Shown here piece after piece: positions 53,258-62,567 of a DNA stretch of 64,000 nucleotides. Source of the DNA: Alcanivoracaceae bacterium (GTDB lineage: Bacteria > Pseudomonadota > Gammaproteobacteria > Pseudomonadales > Alcanivoracaceae). Position 1 is the stretch's first letter; each line of letters opens with the position of its first letter. The DNA lies in the NCBI GenBank assembly GCA_029213045.1, contig JARGPN010000009.1:372001-436000 (forward strand), given 5' to 3'. A program made the position numbers and the translations under genes. The notes beneath the pieces were generated by a model. That model was not told the origin of the DNA, ran no database searches, and saw only the letters and a program-made list of their open reading frames with translations.

Positions 53258-53895
53258 AGACTTGTTGTTGTATTGCGCCTGAACCATCCCGCTATGCTGA
53301 ACCGTTCGCGGTTCGCTGCCAACACTTCATGGGGAATTCGCTCACTGAGAAAACATACTAGGGTGCCAGCACGGGGGACCACGTCTAACACAGCACGTCG
53401 GGCGTCGCGCTCTGGCCAAATACGCAAGCAACCACCGTCCGCCGGCGACCATGCGCTATTCAGATAGACCACCACAGACACCAGCCTAGGGTTATCGCCA
53501 TTGAACGCATCTAAATGGCGTTTATAAAACGCCCCTGGGTCATACACAGCAAAGTGGGATTCAAAATCGAACAGCCCAAGAAATAGCTCACGATTAATCA
53601 GCAAACGTAATGATTCGAATTCTTCCAGTAAACGACATTGCGCCAGCGACGAGGCATCCAGCCAACGTGTGCGATCACGGCGCACCCAATCATTTTGCTG
53701 CTGCAACGCATTACGGCCAATACTCGCCTCTTGAAACTCATTGCGGCGATCACGCAACTTAATTTCGCGCTGCAACGCACGCACTAACACGGGGCTAAAA
53801 TAAACGGGCTCGACGGCATAACCGACCGTACTCAGGCCACCTACAATACGACCACGTCGGTCATCGCCGCCGTCGAGAGGCAGCTGCACTAACAT
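53236..53895 (-). CDS. 2OG-Fe(II) oxygenase (prolyl-4-hydroxylase-like)
   Basis: FAVYDPGAFYKRHLDAF (HxD), PHEVLAANRERFSIAGWFR (distal His and Arg). Confidence 0.87.
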   Translation of the reverse strand: MLVQLPLDGGDDRRGRIVGGLSTVGYAVEPVYFSPVLVRALQREIKLRDRRNEFQEASIGRNALQQQNDWVRRDRTRWLDASSLAQCRLLEEFESLRLLINRELFLGLFDFESHFAVYDPGAFYKRHLDAFNGDNPRLVSVVVYLNSAWSPADGGCLRIWPERDARRAVLDVVPRAGTLVCFLSERIPHEVLAANRERFSIAGWFRRNTTTSLCLDPPR

Positions 53896-53932
53896 TCAGC
53901 TGGCCTCACTGGTCTCGCCTTAAAAAGGTTTT

Positions 53933-54424
53933 TCAATGAAGCGACCCCGCCGGGTCGGCAATGTCATCATCGCCGACATATAGGCAACTCATGTTTTGGC
54001 ACTCTTCGAGCAGCTGAACAGAGGTATCGACTGTGAGCTGCAAAAAGTTGAGGAATTGCTCAAAGGTAACGCCGGAACGACCTAGCAATAGATCGCACGC
54101 CACCAAACGCGGCAACGAGTCATCGTTCACATCAAGGAATATTTTTAAATTTGGATATTCCATATTGAAGCGCGGCACCATTGCCTGCACATCAAATAGC
54201 CGGGAAGGCTGAATTTCTAGTTCAGTCGACATCAACAGCCCCTCACCCTCTACAAACAAGCGGCTATCCAACACGCCGTCTCTACCCTGTAATTGAGAGA
54301 TATGCAGGCCATGACACTGGTCGCAGATATAATGCTGAATACCCGCTTGGCGCAGCCAACGGCCCAGCTGCTCTGAATCCGGCGTCACTAAGGACAACAT
54401 CTGTGTCTCCGCAATAGGTTTCAC
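53933..54424 (-). CDS. YbjN-domain-like protein
   Basis: 163 aa; FNMEYPNLKIFLDVNDDSLPRLVACDLLLGRSGVTFEQFLNFLQLTVDT pattern. Confidence 0.65.
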   Translation of the reverse strand: MKPIAETQMLSLVTPDSEQLGRWLRQAGIQHYICDQCHGLHISQLQGRDGVLDSRLFVEGEGLLMSTELEIQPSRLFDVQAMVPRFNMEYPNLKIFLDVNDDSLPRLVACDLLLGRSGVTFEQFLNFLQLTVDTSVQLLEECQNMSCLYVGDDDIADPAGSLH

Positions 54425-54584
54425 GAAGCGAAATCACCCGCCTCTAAACTGCGCGCATCATCAGACAACTGCGCCCCAAAGAAAAGCACCACGTCGCCCA
54501 AACGGGCCATTCGCATCTGCGGATTTGGCCTGAGCCTCCGTGTATGGCTATTATGCTTCGCAAAGAACAATTATCGGGGCATCA

Positions 54585-55277
54585 ATGACTCATTCGACCA
54601 CCTATGTCGCCTTTCCTGCTAGCGACAAATTACACACACTGACCGACGGCTTTATTAAACGCATGCGCACCTCTAGCGCACGCGCAGAACCGGACACCGT
54701 TGGCCAAATCATGTCGACATTCATGGATGAATCGTTATATGCCTTTATGATCAAGCCGTCGGAGCTATCCGGGCTCTCGCCTGGATTGATGCGCGTGGTG
54801 AATTTCACCACCGAAACTATCAGTAAAACCAGCCAAGTGGTTATTCGCGGCACGGTGAAGAAGCTGAATGTAGAGCAGACCAAGGAAATCGCTGAGTATA
54901 TGGACACCGTGCGCTACTGCTTCGACGGCACATGGAATATCTGCTTTCCGATAAGTCCTGAACTGGCCACAACCGCGCAGGACGGATTTCACATGGCAAT
55001 GGATGGAAAACATCAACAGGCGCTGCCAATGATGATGAGCTATTTTCATAGCCTGACTGACATCGCCATGAAGTGGTATTTCGAGGAACCCATTCGGTTG
55101 CTGAAGTTCGGTCCGATTTTGAGAAAAGTAGCAGATGTTGGCGTGGCCACCACGCGCAAAGCGACCCACGCAGTGGTCGATAATGTCATCCCCAAACTCA
55201 GTCCCGATCAAGCTCATATTTCGTCAGAGTACGCGCTCAGCCTACTCAAGCATGGGCCTCGGGTAGATAATTTTTAA
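54585..55277 (+). CDS. Conserved hypothetical protein
   Basis: 230 aa from ATG 54585 (MTHSTTYVAFPASDKLHTLTDGF) after ggggc; no confident family. Confidence 0.65.
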   Translation: MTHSTTYVAFPASDKLHTLTDGFIKRMRTSSARAEPDTVGQIMSTFMDESLYAFMIKPSELSGLSPGLMRVVNFTTETISKTSQVVIRGTVKKLNVEQTKEIAEYMDTVRYCFDGTWNICFPISPELATTAQDGFHMAMDGKHQQALPMMMSYFHSLTDIAMKWYFEEPIRLLKFGPILRKVADVGVATTRKATHAVVDNVIPKLSPDQAHISSEYALSLLKHGPRVDNF

Positions 55278-55828
55278 TTTTCCTTTGTCATAAAAATGCA
55301 GTGTTTGGGCACTAAGAAAATTCGAAGGCGCCTGCGCATCGAAGCGTTAACTGGAAACGAACACTCTATGCAACTTTTTGGCCGGAAATAACTACGAGAT
55401 CACGGCTTAGTCTTTGCGACGGATTTACTTTAAAAAAGAAGAAGATAAGATTCTTCGAGCTTCGGACGTCGCTTGGAACCATTCGAAATTTAGAGTGCAA
55501 ATTATTTTGCTTAGATAAACGCCTTTATTCCCTAAAACCCGCAAAGGAAAATCGTCTGTAAAGCCTGATTATCTTTTACGTTCGTATTTCTCTAGGCACA
55601 AAAATAGCCAACCAAAGATTTATAGGGAACAAAATAGTAATGCAGAATAATTCACTGATTGAATTTATCTGCTTTTACCAAACTTCACCGCCGTCTATAA
55701 AAAACCTATAAGCTCTTAAAAAAACGAAAGTTTTACAAAAAGCCATCAGTTATTCATTGGTAAGACCGTGGTCGCGCCATTAAGATGATATCAGTCTACC
55801 CTTGTCCACTGAAACCGGAGTTTGTCCG

Positions 55829-56395
55829 TTGTCTTTACCCCACGCGATACTGGCATTACTGGAAAATGAAAACGCTAGCGGTTACGACCTAGCGCGACAT
55901 TTTGCACACAGCGCTGGGCATATTTGGAGCGCAACGCATCAACAAATCTATCTAGAGCTTGGTAAGTTGCATCAAGCCGGATGGGTGAGTTATGAAATCG
56001 TCAGCCAGGACGGCAAGCCCGACAAAAAGGTATACGGAATTACCAAGAATGGAACCGGCGAGCTCATCCGCTGGTTACAGCGCCCATCTAGCCAAAAGCG
56101 AGTACGAGAGCCCCTGTTAATTAAGGTGTTAGGTTCCCACCTCATTGACAGTGATGACCTTATTCAAGAGCTCAAACGACAGCGAGAGGACAACGAAATA
56201 AGTCTTGCGCACTTTTTGAATATTGAGGCCGAGTTTAAACGCAAACCCGTCCCGTTGAGCCTTGAGCAGCGATCAATCTACTTAGCCTTGCGACGAGGCA
56301 TCTTGGATCGAAAAGCGTGGCTGGAATGGGCAAATGAGGCTGAACAGCTACTCGAAGAAGATGTGCAGACTGCTGCACTGAATGAACCGGATTGA
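55829..56395 (+). CDS. PadR-family transcriptional regulator
   Basis: LSLPHAILALLENENASGYDLARHF...LYLELGKLHQAGWV-like wHTH; likely TTG start at 55829. Confidence 0.85.
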   Translation: MSLPHAILALLENENASGYDLARHFAHSAGHIWSATHQQIYLELGKLHQAGWVSYEIVSQDGKPDKKVYGITKNGTGELIRWLQRPSSQKRVREPLLIKVLGSHLIDSDDLIQELKRQREDNEISLAHFLNIEAEFKRKPVPLSLEQRSIYLALRRGILDRKAWLEWANEAEQLLEEDVQTAALNEPD

Positions 56396-57237
56396 TGATC
56401 GATACATTCTGTGCTGAAGAATGGGTTCGCGCATCGCCTCCGCTGTACAGATCGGCAGGCGACATTCAATTGGCCGACGCGTACTTCAAAGACGTCACTG
56501 TTGACCCGCAAAGCGCACCGCTAGCGCCATCGAAGGACCAACGATTAGGGCGGCGCGTTGAGCAACTGGTACAACGGCTCATAGAAGCGCATCCCGATCT
56601 CAACATAATTGCCCAGAACATTGCGCTCCGAGACACGCAACGAACGGTAGGTGAGCTCGACTTGCTGGTGCACGACACGGTTAATGACCTGTACCAGCAT
56701 TGGGAAGTCACTCTTAAGTTTTACCTAGGCGTGAGCGCCACCCACTGGCCGGGCCCAAATCCAAGCGACAACCTTCGCCGCAAAGCCCGTCGCATGTTTG
56801 ATCACCAGTTTCCACTGAGCAACTCCCCGTTATGCCATCAACGGTTACAAGAGCTAGGCATTCCTCGTATTGATGAGAAAAGGCTGCTCTCCCGTGGCGC
56901 GCTGTTTTATCCAGCTACATATGGGCTGCCGCCACCCGCCGAAAGCCACCCTTTGCATACCCGTGGCACCTGGTGGCTAGACAGTGAGCTTCCGGCGAGC
57001 TGGCAGTGGGAAATACTGCCCAGAGAGCAATGGATAGGTATGAGCTCGCTGTCAGACAAAGGCATTACTCTACTTGCGACACACCAGATGGTTGACTATG
57101 TTCAGTCAGCACGCAGCCCCGTGATGGTGTTTGGACATCAATCGCAATCTTCGTCGGTTGCTTCCAAACTGGGCTTTATCGTTACTGACCAATGGCTGGC
57201 TGATGCAAAAAACACCCACTCCGGAAAAGTTGATTGA
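56395..57237 (+). CDS. DUF1853 family protein (PD-(D/E)XK-like)
   Basis: TVGELDLLVHD...HWEVTLKFYLG pattern; TGATG overlap with PadR stop. Confidence 0.82.
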   Translation: MIDTFCAEEWVRASPPLYRSAGDIQLADAYFKDVTVDPQSAPLAPSKDQRLGRRVEQLVQRLIEAHPDLNIIAQNIALRDTQRTVGELDLLVHDTVNDLYQHWEVTLKFYLGVSATHWPGPNPSDNLRRKARRMFDHQFPLSNSPLCHQRLQELGIPRIDEKRLLSRGALFYPATYGLPPPAESHPLHTRGTWWLDSELPASWQWEILPREQWIGMSSLSDKGITLLATHQMVDYVQSARSPVMVFGHQSQSSSVASKLGFIVTDQWLADAKNTHSGKVD

Positions 57238-58240
57238 TGCCAATGGTCAACCCACGTGGGGTAGGTTTGGTGAATCCGTATCGCACATAAACGGGCGAGA
57301 AGCGGATTACCGAACCACACTTGGCAAACCCGCCTCACACTTCGCTCGTCATTTTCACTACAAGCAGTTCCAATATTTCGGCGTAATAAGTGATGAACTG
57401 CTTATCGGCTGTGCATTCGCTAACACTGCTTGGCTCGGGCTCGCGTTTGTCTATATTTACGACACGAAAAGCAAAGCCTTACACGAATATACTTGGCGCT
57501 CCCCCCTCGCCCGAGCACTGACGTTAAGCGAGTCGCCTACTGAGGGGCGCAGCGAATTCAAGCACCCAGACGTTTCAATCGTGATGGGATACCAGCCCAA
57601 CGCTAACGGCGGATTAGAAAAAACGCTGCTGATCGAAAACGCGCAAATTTCCTTGCAGGCTTCCATGCGAGAAGCCAATACATATCAACCCATGTCGTTA
57701 TGCACACGCACCGGCATTAACGGGTGGACCTACGCCAACAAAGTTGCTGGTGTGGCACTCACGGGAAACCTGCAATGGCAAGGCAACAGCTATTCCTTAG
57801 AAGCACTGAACGCGTCCGGCCATCACGATTTTTCAGCTGGCTATATGCGCCCAGAAACATTTTGGAATTGGGCTTGCCTCAGCGGAACGGTTGACGGGCA
57901 CGCTGTTGGCTTTAATTTATCGTGTGGCGTCAACGAGACGAGTGAAACCGAAAACTGTATTTGGTTAGATGGCGAACTCATCAAAGTGAATACTGTCGAA
58001 TTCCGTTATAACCGTGACGACCTCACTCAACGTTGGCACATTCTCAGCGCAGACGGCCAAGTTGATATTTTCTTTACCCCAGAGGGCAATCACCAGGAAA
58101 AACTAAACTTGGGGATTTTTGCCACCAATTTCAATCAACTGTTTGGTTGCTTTAACGGCACCCTGTCTCTTTCATCGGGAAAAGTGTTAACACTAAACAG
58201 CCATTATGGATTCGTTGAGGAGCAATTTGCCAAATGGTAG
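57203..58240 (+). CDS. DUF2804 family protein
   Basis: KHFHYKQFQYFGVISDELLIGCAFANTAWLG-type sequence, NGWTYANKVAG, HDFSAGYMRPETFWNWACLSG; start trimmed to ATG 57203. Confidence 0.8.
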   Translation: MQKTPTPEKLIDANGQPTWGRFGESVSHINGREADYRTTLGKPASHFARHFHYKQFQYFGVISDELLIGCAFANTAWLGLAFVYIYDTKSKALHEYTWRSPLARALTLSESPTEGRSEFKHPDVSIVMGYQPNANGGLEKTLLIENAQISLQASMREANTYQPMSLCTRTGINGWTYANKVAGVALTGNLQWQGNSYSLEALNASGHHDFSAGYMRPETFWNWACLSGTVDGHAVGFNLSCGVNETSETENCIWLDGELIKVNTVEFRYNRDDLTQRWHILSADGQVDIFFTPEGNHQEKLNLGIFATNFNQLFGCFNGTLSLSSGKVLTLNSHYGFVEEQFAKW

Positions 58241-58809
58241 ATTCCGAAAAAAATGCCAAGCCTGAGCCGCAAGAGAAGCCTCATAAGGAGCACGATTACC
58301 GCATTAGTCAGTTTCAAGAAAAATTCCGTCGAGGGCTTTTCTGGTGCTTAGAGTATTGGCGCCAACTCTTTAACTTCCGTTTCGACAAATACATGATTAT
58401 TCAAGTATTGCCCGGTGTTTACGGCATGCTGCTATTCGCCATTGTGCTTACCATCATATTTTGGTGCGGCGTCGCCTTTATGAAAAACGTTTGGCTTGGG
58501 TTATTTGTACTCTTTATTCCCGCCCCCATTACGTTTCTTGTGAGCGCGTCACTGATTCGCGCTTTGTTAGAGTTCTATGTTGTCGTATTCAAAATGTCGG
58601 AACACGTAGATGAACTCGTTGGCCTCCGCGATACCGTAGACCGGCTCTCAGGGATTAGCGATACGGTAGATGAAATGGTTTCCGTGACCCGACGCATTCC
58701 TTTTTGGCGAGCAATTTCAGGAAAGCCGTCAGCGCGCACAACAGATGGCAGGCGTCGTCGCGGCGACACGGATGCGAACAAGGATTCGTCATCACGCGCC
58801 GAAGAATAA
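58234..58809 (+). CDS. DUF4282-like membrane protein
   Basis: FNFRFDKYMIIQVLPGVYGMLL plus two TM helices; 7-nt overlap with upstream gene. Confidence 0.65.
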   Translation: MVDSEKNAKPEPQEKPHKEHDYRISQFQEKFRRGLFWCLEYWRQLFNFRFDKYMIIQVLPGVYGMLLFAIVLTIIFWCGVAFMKNVWLGLFVLFIPAPITFLVSASLIRALLEFYVVVFKMSEHVDELVGLRDTVDRLSGISDTVDEMVSVTRRIPFWRAISGKPSARTTDGRRRRGDTDANKDSSSRAEE

Positions 58810-58879
58810 TGAGAAAAACAATTAGAAAACCAATGAAAGGAAACTAGCATCCGCCACAAATTCGGCGCAAGCTTTTACC

Positions 58880-60334
58880 ATGCAGACAATTTTCGACTGG
58901 ACGTTCGACAACAGCTACGCGCGGCTACCTGACACTCTGTTCAGTCGCGTAACGCCCTCCCCCATTAGCAACCCGCGCTTGGTCATCAGAAGCACGGACT
59001 GCGCGCAGCTTCTTGAGATTAGCGATAGCACAGACGAATCTCTCGCCGCTTACTTCTCGGGCGAAGCACTGCTCGACGGCATGCAGCCATTAGCGCAAAA
59101 ATACACAGGGCATCAATTCGGCGCTTATAACCCTGAACTTGGCGACGGGCGAGGACTGCTATTAGGTGAAATTGTCACGCGCAACAAACAGCGCTGGGAT
59201 CTACATTTAAAGGGTGCCGGCTTAACCCCCTATTCAAGAATGGGCGATGGTAGAGCCGTACTGCGTTCCAGCATTCGCGAATTTTTAGCAAGCGAAGCAC
59301 TTTTCCATTTGCATATACCCACAACGCGAGCACTGTGTGTCATAAGCTCGGACGAGCCTGTCTATCGCGAAACGCAAGAAACCGCCGCCACCTTGCTGCG
59401 TGTCGCCCAGACGCATTTGCGTTTTGGGCATTTTGAATATCTGTTCCACTCGAACAAAAAAGACGCATTAAGGTCGCTCATCGACTACACCATAGAGCAT
59501 CACTACCCAGAATGTGCCAAACAATCTGATCCAGTGCAGTCACTATTCCGCGCTGTAGTTCATCGCACCGCAACAATGATTGCGCATTGGCAAGCTGTTG
59601 GCTTCGCGCACGGCGTGATGAACACCGACAATTTCTCCATTGTCGGCGACACATTTGATTTCGGCCCGTACGCCTTTATGGATTCCTTTAATCCCGCACT
59701 AATCTGCAACCATTCCGACTGGCAAGGTCGTTATGCTTTCAACAAGCAGCCGCAAATCGGTCTTTGGAATCTTAACTGCCTAGCGATGACTTTCTCGGAT
59801 TACCTGAGTCGCGAACAGCTCATTAGTGCCCTTCAAGAATACGACGACGTATTTCATCAGCACTACATGACGCTACTCGGCAAGAAAATCGGGATCGCCC
59901 AAGCTCAAGAGAAAGATGCAGAGCTGATCGGCAACCTACTCAGCCTGATGGCGAAGACCGGCGCAGACTACTCGCGCACGTTCCGTTTTCTCGCCGATCT
60001 TGATGTTGAAAAGCGCACGAGTCGTGCGCGCGATGAATTTAATGACGTTGATGCATTTGATCAATGGTGTGAGACTTACATCGACAGAATGTCTGATGAA
60101 GACATCTCAGCCGATGCACGGGTAGCGTTAATGAATCAATCAAACCCGAAGTTTATCCTGCGTAACTACCTCGCTCAGCAAGCCATTGCCGATGCAGAGC
60201 AAGGTGACTACGCCGAAGTGCGAAGGCTACACACACTTCTGTGTCATCCGTTCGACGAGCAGCCTGAGTTCGGTCACTACGCTGACCTGCCACCAGACTG
60301 GGGCAGGCATATGGAAATCAGCTGCTCTTCCTAA
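58880..60334 (+). CDS. selO: Protein adenylyltransferase SelO (YdiU)
   Basis: KYTGHQFGAYNPELGDGRGLLLGE, DLHLKGAGLTPYSRMGDGRAVLRSSIREFL, HGVMNTDNFSI; C-terminal ISCSS. Confidence 0.96.
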   Translation: MQTIFDWTFDNSYARLPDTLFSRVTPSPISNPRLVIRSTDCAQLLEISDSTDESLAAYFSGEALLDGMQPLAQKYTGHQFGAYNPELGDGRGLLLGEIVTRNKQRWDLHLKGAGLTPYSRMGDGRAVLRSSIREFLASEALFHLHIPTTRALCVISSDEPVYRETQETAATLLRVAQTHLRFGHFEYLFHSNKKDALRSLIDYTIEHHYPECAKQSDPVQSLFRAVVHRTATMIAHWQAVGFAHGVMNTDNFSIVGDTFDFGPYAFMDSFNPALICNHSDWQGRYAFNKQPQIGLWNLNCLAMTFSDYLSREQLISALQEYDDVFHQHYMTLLGKKIGIAQAQEKDAELIGNLLSLMAKTGADYSRTFRFLADLDVEKRTSRARDEFNDVDAFDQWCETYIDRMSDEDISADARVALMNQSNPKFILRNYLAQQAIADAEQGDYAEVRRLHTLLCHPFDEQPEFGHYADLPPDWGRHMEISCSS

Positions 60335-60348
60335 CCGAGGCATAGTCA

Positions 60349-62514
60349 TCAATGTGTTGACTCATCCGTGGCGGCCAAGGCGGCCAACAAAAGCCGCCTA
60401 TACAGTTTCTCTTTTAACCCTTCCGTTTTCTCAAGTTGCATGCGCTTTAAATGGGCGATAAACCTTTCCGCTTGCTTCGCATCCTCGCTCATCGCTTTGC
60501 GGCCAAGCTGAAAATACTCTTTCGATGATACTTTCTCTTTTAACCATCCAAGCGCATTTAATAACGTGCGCTCTGTGCGATCGAAGTCTGTGCCAAGCGG
60601 AAATGAAGGGAACTGATCTTTTTGCTTCGCGTAAATGTCTGCCAGCCGCTCAGGCGTATTATTGCGATGCACTTCTGGAATCACGTAGTCTGCGCTCAAC
60701 TTACCTGCCTCCACTGCTTGAGCGCATAGCGCGCTTTGGAAACGACTATCTGAAATATTCAGCATGGCTTTAATACATTCAGAATCAGATCTACCACGTA
60801 AATCAGCGATCCCATATTCGGTGACATAGATATCACGTAAATGGCGCGGGATTGTGGTGTGACCATATTGCCAAAGAATATTGGACGTCGCTTCGCCGCC
60901 ACGTTCACGCCACGCGCGTAACAACAATATAGACCGCGCATTGTCTAACTCCTGCGCCTGCGCCACAAAGTTATACTGCCCCCCTACGCCACTGAGCACC
61001 TGTCCGGATTCAAGCTGATCGGAAATACCAGCACCCATTAACGTCGCAGAAAACACTGTATTCACAAATCGGGCGTTTTTTCTTTGCAAGCGTTTCAAAC
61101 GCTCACTGCCATACAGCTGATTAACATAGCTGATTCGCGTCATATTAATGCGCGCACGCTCTTCATTACTCATCGACTGTAAGCGACGGTAAAACGCCAG
61201 CGGGCCTAGGAAAAAACCACCATGCAATAATGTCGTTCTAAGCGTATCGCCCAATAAGGGACGAATCGCTTCGCGTACGGTACGGTCTTCCAGATCATTT
61301 ACCGCTGAAGTGCCATCTGGAAGCTGCAAGCGATTATCTTTTAACGAAATGATCTCACGTAAGATTCCATGTTTGTGTAACCATTTCAGCATGCGTGGTG
61401 TAGTACGCCGCGCCAGTACGCCATCGTCCAACAGGACGTCTATCGTTTTTAAGGAAATTTGCTCGCCTATGCGACCACTTTCCAGCAGTCGCAATAAATC
61501 CGCGTCATCAACAACGGGGCGTCTAATAACGCCACCGTCCACGAGGCCAATCAACCCTGCTGTGACCATTTCACTGCAGCCGTAAAGGCCTTCTGCAAAA
61601 GGCTCTACGCCGCCCACTGAAGCAATTTCTTCGGCAAAATATTTACTCGCACAAATATCTGCGAGCAACTTTTTGTATGTGGCGTTTTCGTGGTGGCGCA
61701 TTAAGGTGTGATGCACCAAGGCATCCCCCAATGCACCAATGCCTATTTGCAATAGCCCTTTGTCAGCCACTAAGGCGCTAGCATGCAAACCTACGAAGTG
61801 GTCCTGCAAACTCACAGGCATATTGGGGGTAGAAAACAAACGGGTCGACAATCCAGGTTGATCAATCAAAACATCAAACATGGACGCCGACACTTCCGCA
61901 TCATTGAGCATGTAAGGCAAGTCAGAATGAACTTGCCCCACCGCTAATATCTTTTCACCTTTTGCGCGCCGAGCCTCGATAAGAGGCAGCAAGTCGAGTG
62001 ACACCTCTGGATTACAACTTAAGCTAACTTTGTTTGGATCAGAATCATTCGACGCGACCAACTGCGCGACGACATTAATACCGCGCGCATTTAAGTCTCG
62101 TGCGACATGAGTGTAGTTGCAGCTAATATAATTTTGCTGTGCCGATGCATTGCCGAGCATGCTTGCCGGCTGAAAGAAGAACTCGAACACCTCAATGTTC
62201 TTCGGCACAGCGCGCTTGCGCAGGTCTATATAGTAATCAAGCTCAACATAATCCGCGAAAACGCGCTCTACAAAAGGCTCAAGAAAACGGCGCTGCAGCT
62301 CGCTGCCCGCACTGGGGCGCCCGAGTGACAACGCGGTGAATATCATTAAGGAGTACTGCGGATTATTCTTTACGCGCTGGTATAAGGCGTTAATGAACTG
62401 ATTGGGTTTGCCCAAGCCTAGCGGCAATCCAATGCGGACGTGACCGCCAGTCTCAGTCAAAATATGATCGACTGCGCTTTCTACGGTAGTACGAAGTGGG
62501 ACGTTTTTTTCCAT
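60349..62514 (-). CDS. Acetyl-CoA hydrolase/transferase family protein
   Basis: RIGLPLGLGKPNQFINALY; GVGGQYNFVAQA; EYGIADLRGRSDSECIKAML. Confidence 0.9.
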   Translation of the reverse strand: MEKNVPLRTTVESAVDHILTETGGHVRIGLPLGLGKPNQFINALYQRVKNNPQYSLMIFTALSLGRPSAGSELQRRFLEPFVERVFADYVELDYYIDLRKRAVPKNIEVFEFFFQPASMLGNASAQQNYISCNYTHVARDLNARGINVVAQLVASNDSDPNKVSLSCNPEVSLDLLPLIEARRAKGEKILAVGQVHSDLPYMLNDAEVSASMFDVLIDQPGLSTRLFSTPNMPVSLQDHFVGLHASALVADKGLLQIGIGALGDALVHHTLMRHHENATYKKLLADICASKYFAEEIASVGGVEPFAEGLYGCSEMVTAGLIGLVDGGVIRRPVVDDADLLRLLESGRIGEQISLKTIDVLLDDGVLARRTTPRMLKWLHKHGILREIISLKDNRLQLPDGTSAVNDLEDRTVREAIRPLLGDTLRTTLLHGGFFLGPLAFYRRLQSMSNEERARINMTRISYVNQLYGSERLKRLQRKNARFVNTVFSATLMGAGISDQLESGQVLSGVGGQYNFVAQAQELDNARSILLLRAWRERGGEATSNILWQYGHTTIPRHLRDIYVTEYGIADLRGRSDSECIKAMLNISDSRFQSALCAQAVEAGKLSADYVIPEVHRNNTPERLADIYAKQKDQFPSFPLGTDFDRTERTLLNALGWLKEKVSSKEYFQLGRKAMSEDAKQAERFIAHLKRMQLEKTEGLKEKLYRRLLLAALAATDESTH

Positions 62515-62567
62515 CTGTGCCGTTCCTTTTGGTTCGACACAGTGTAGCGAGAGAATCAGGTTCAGTT

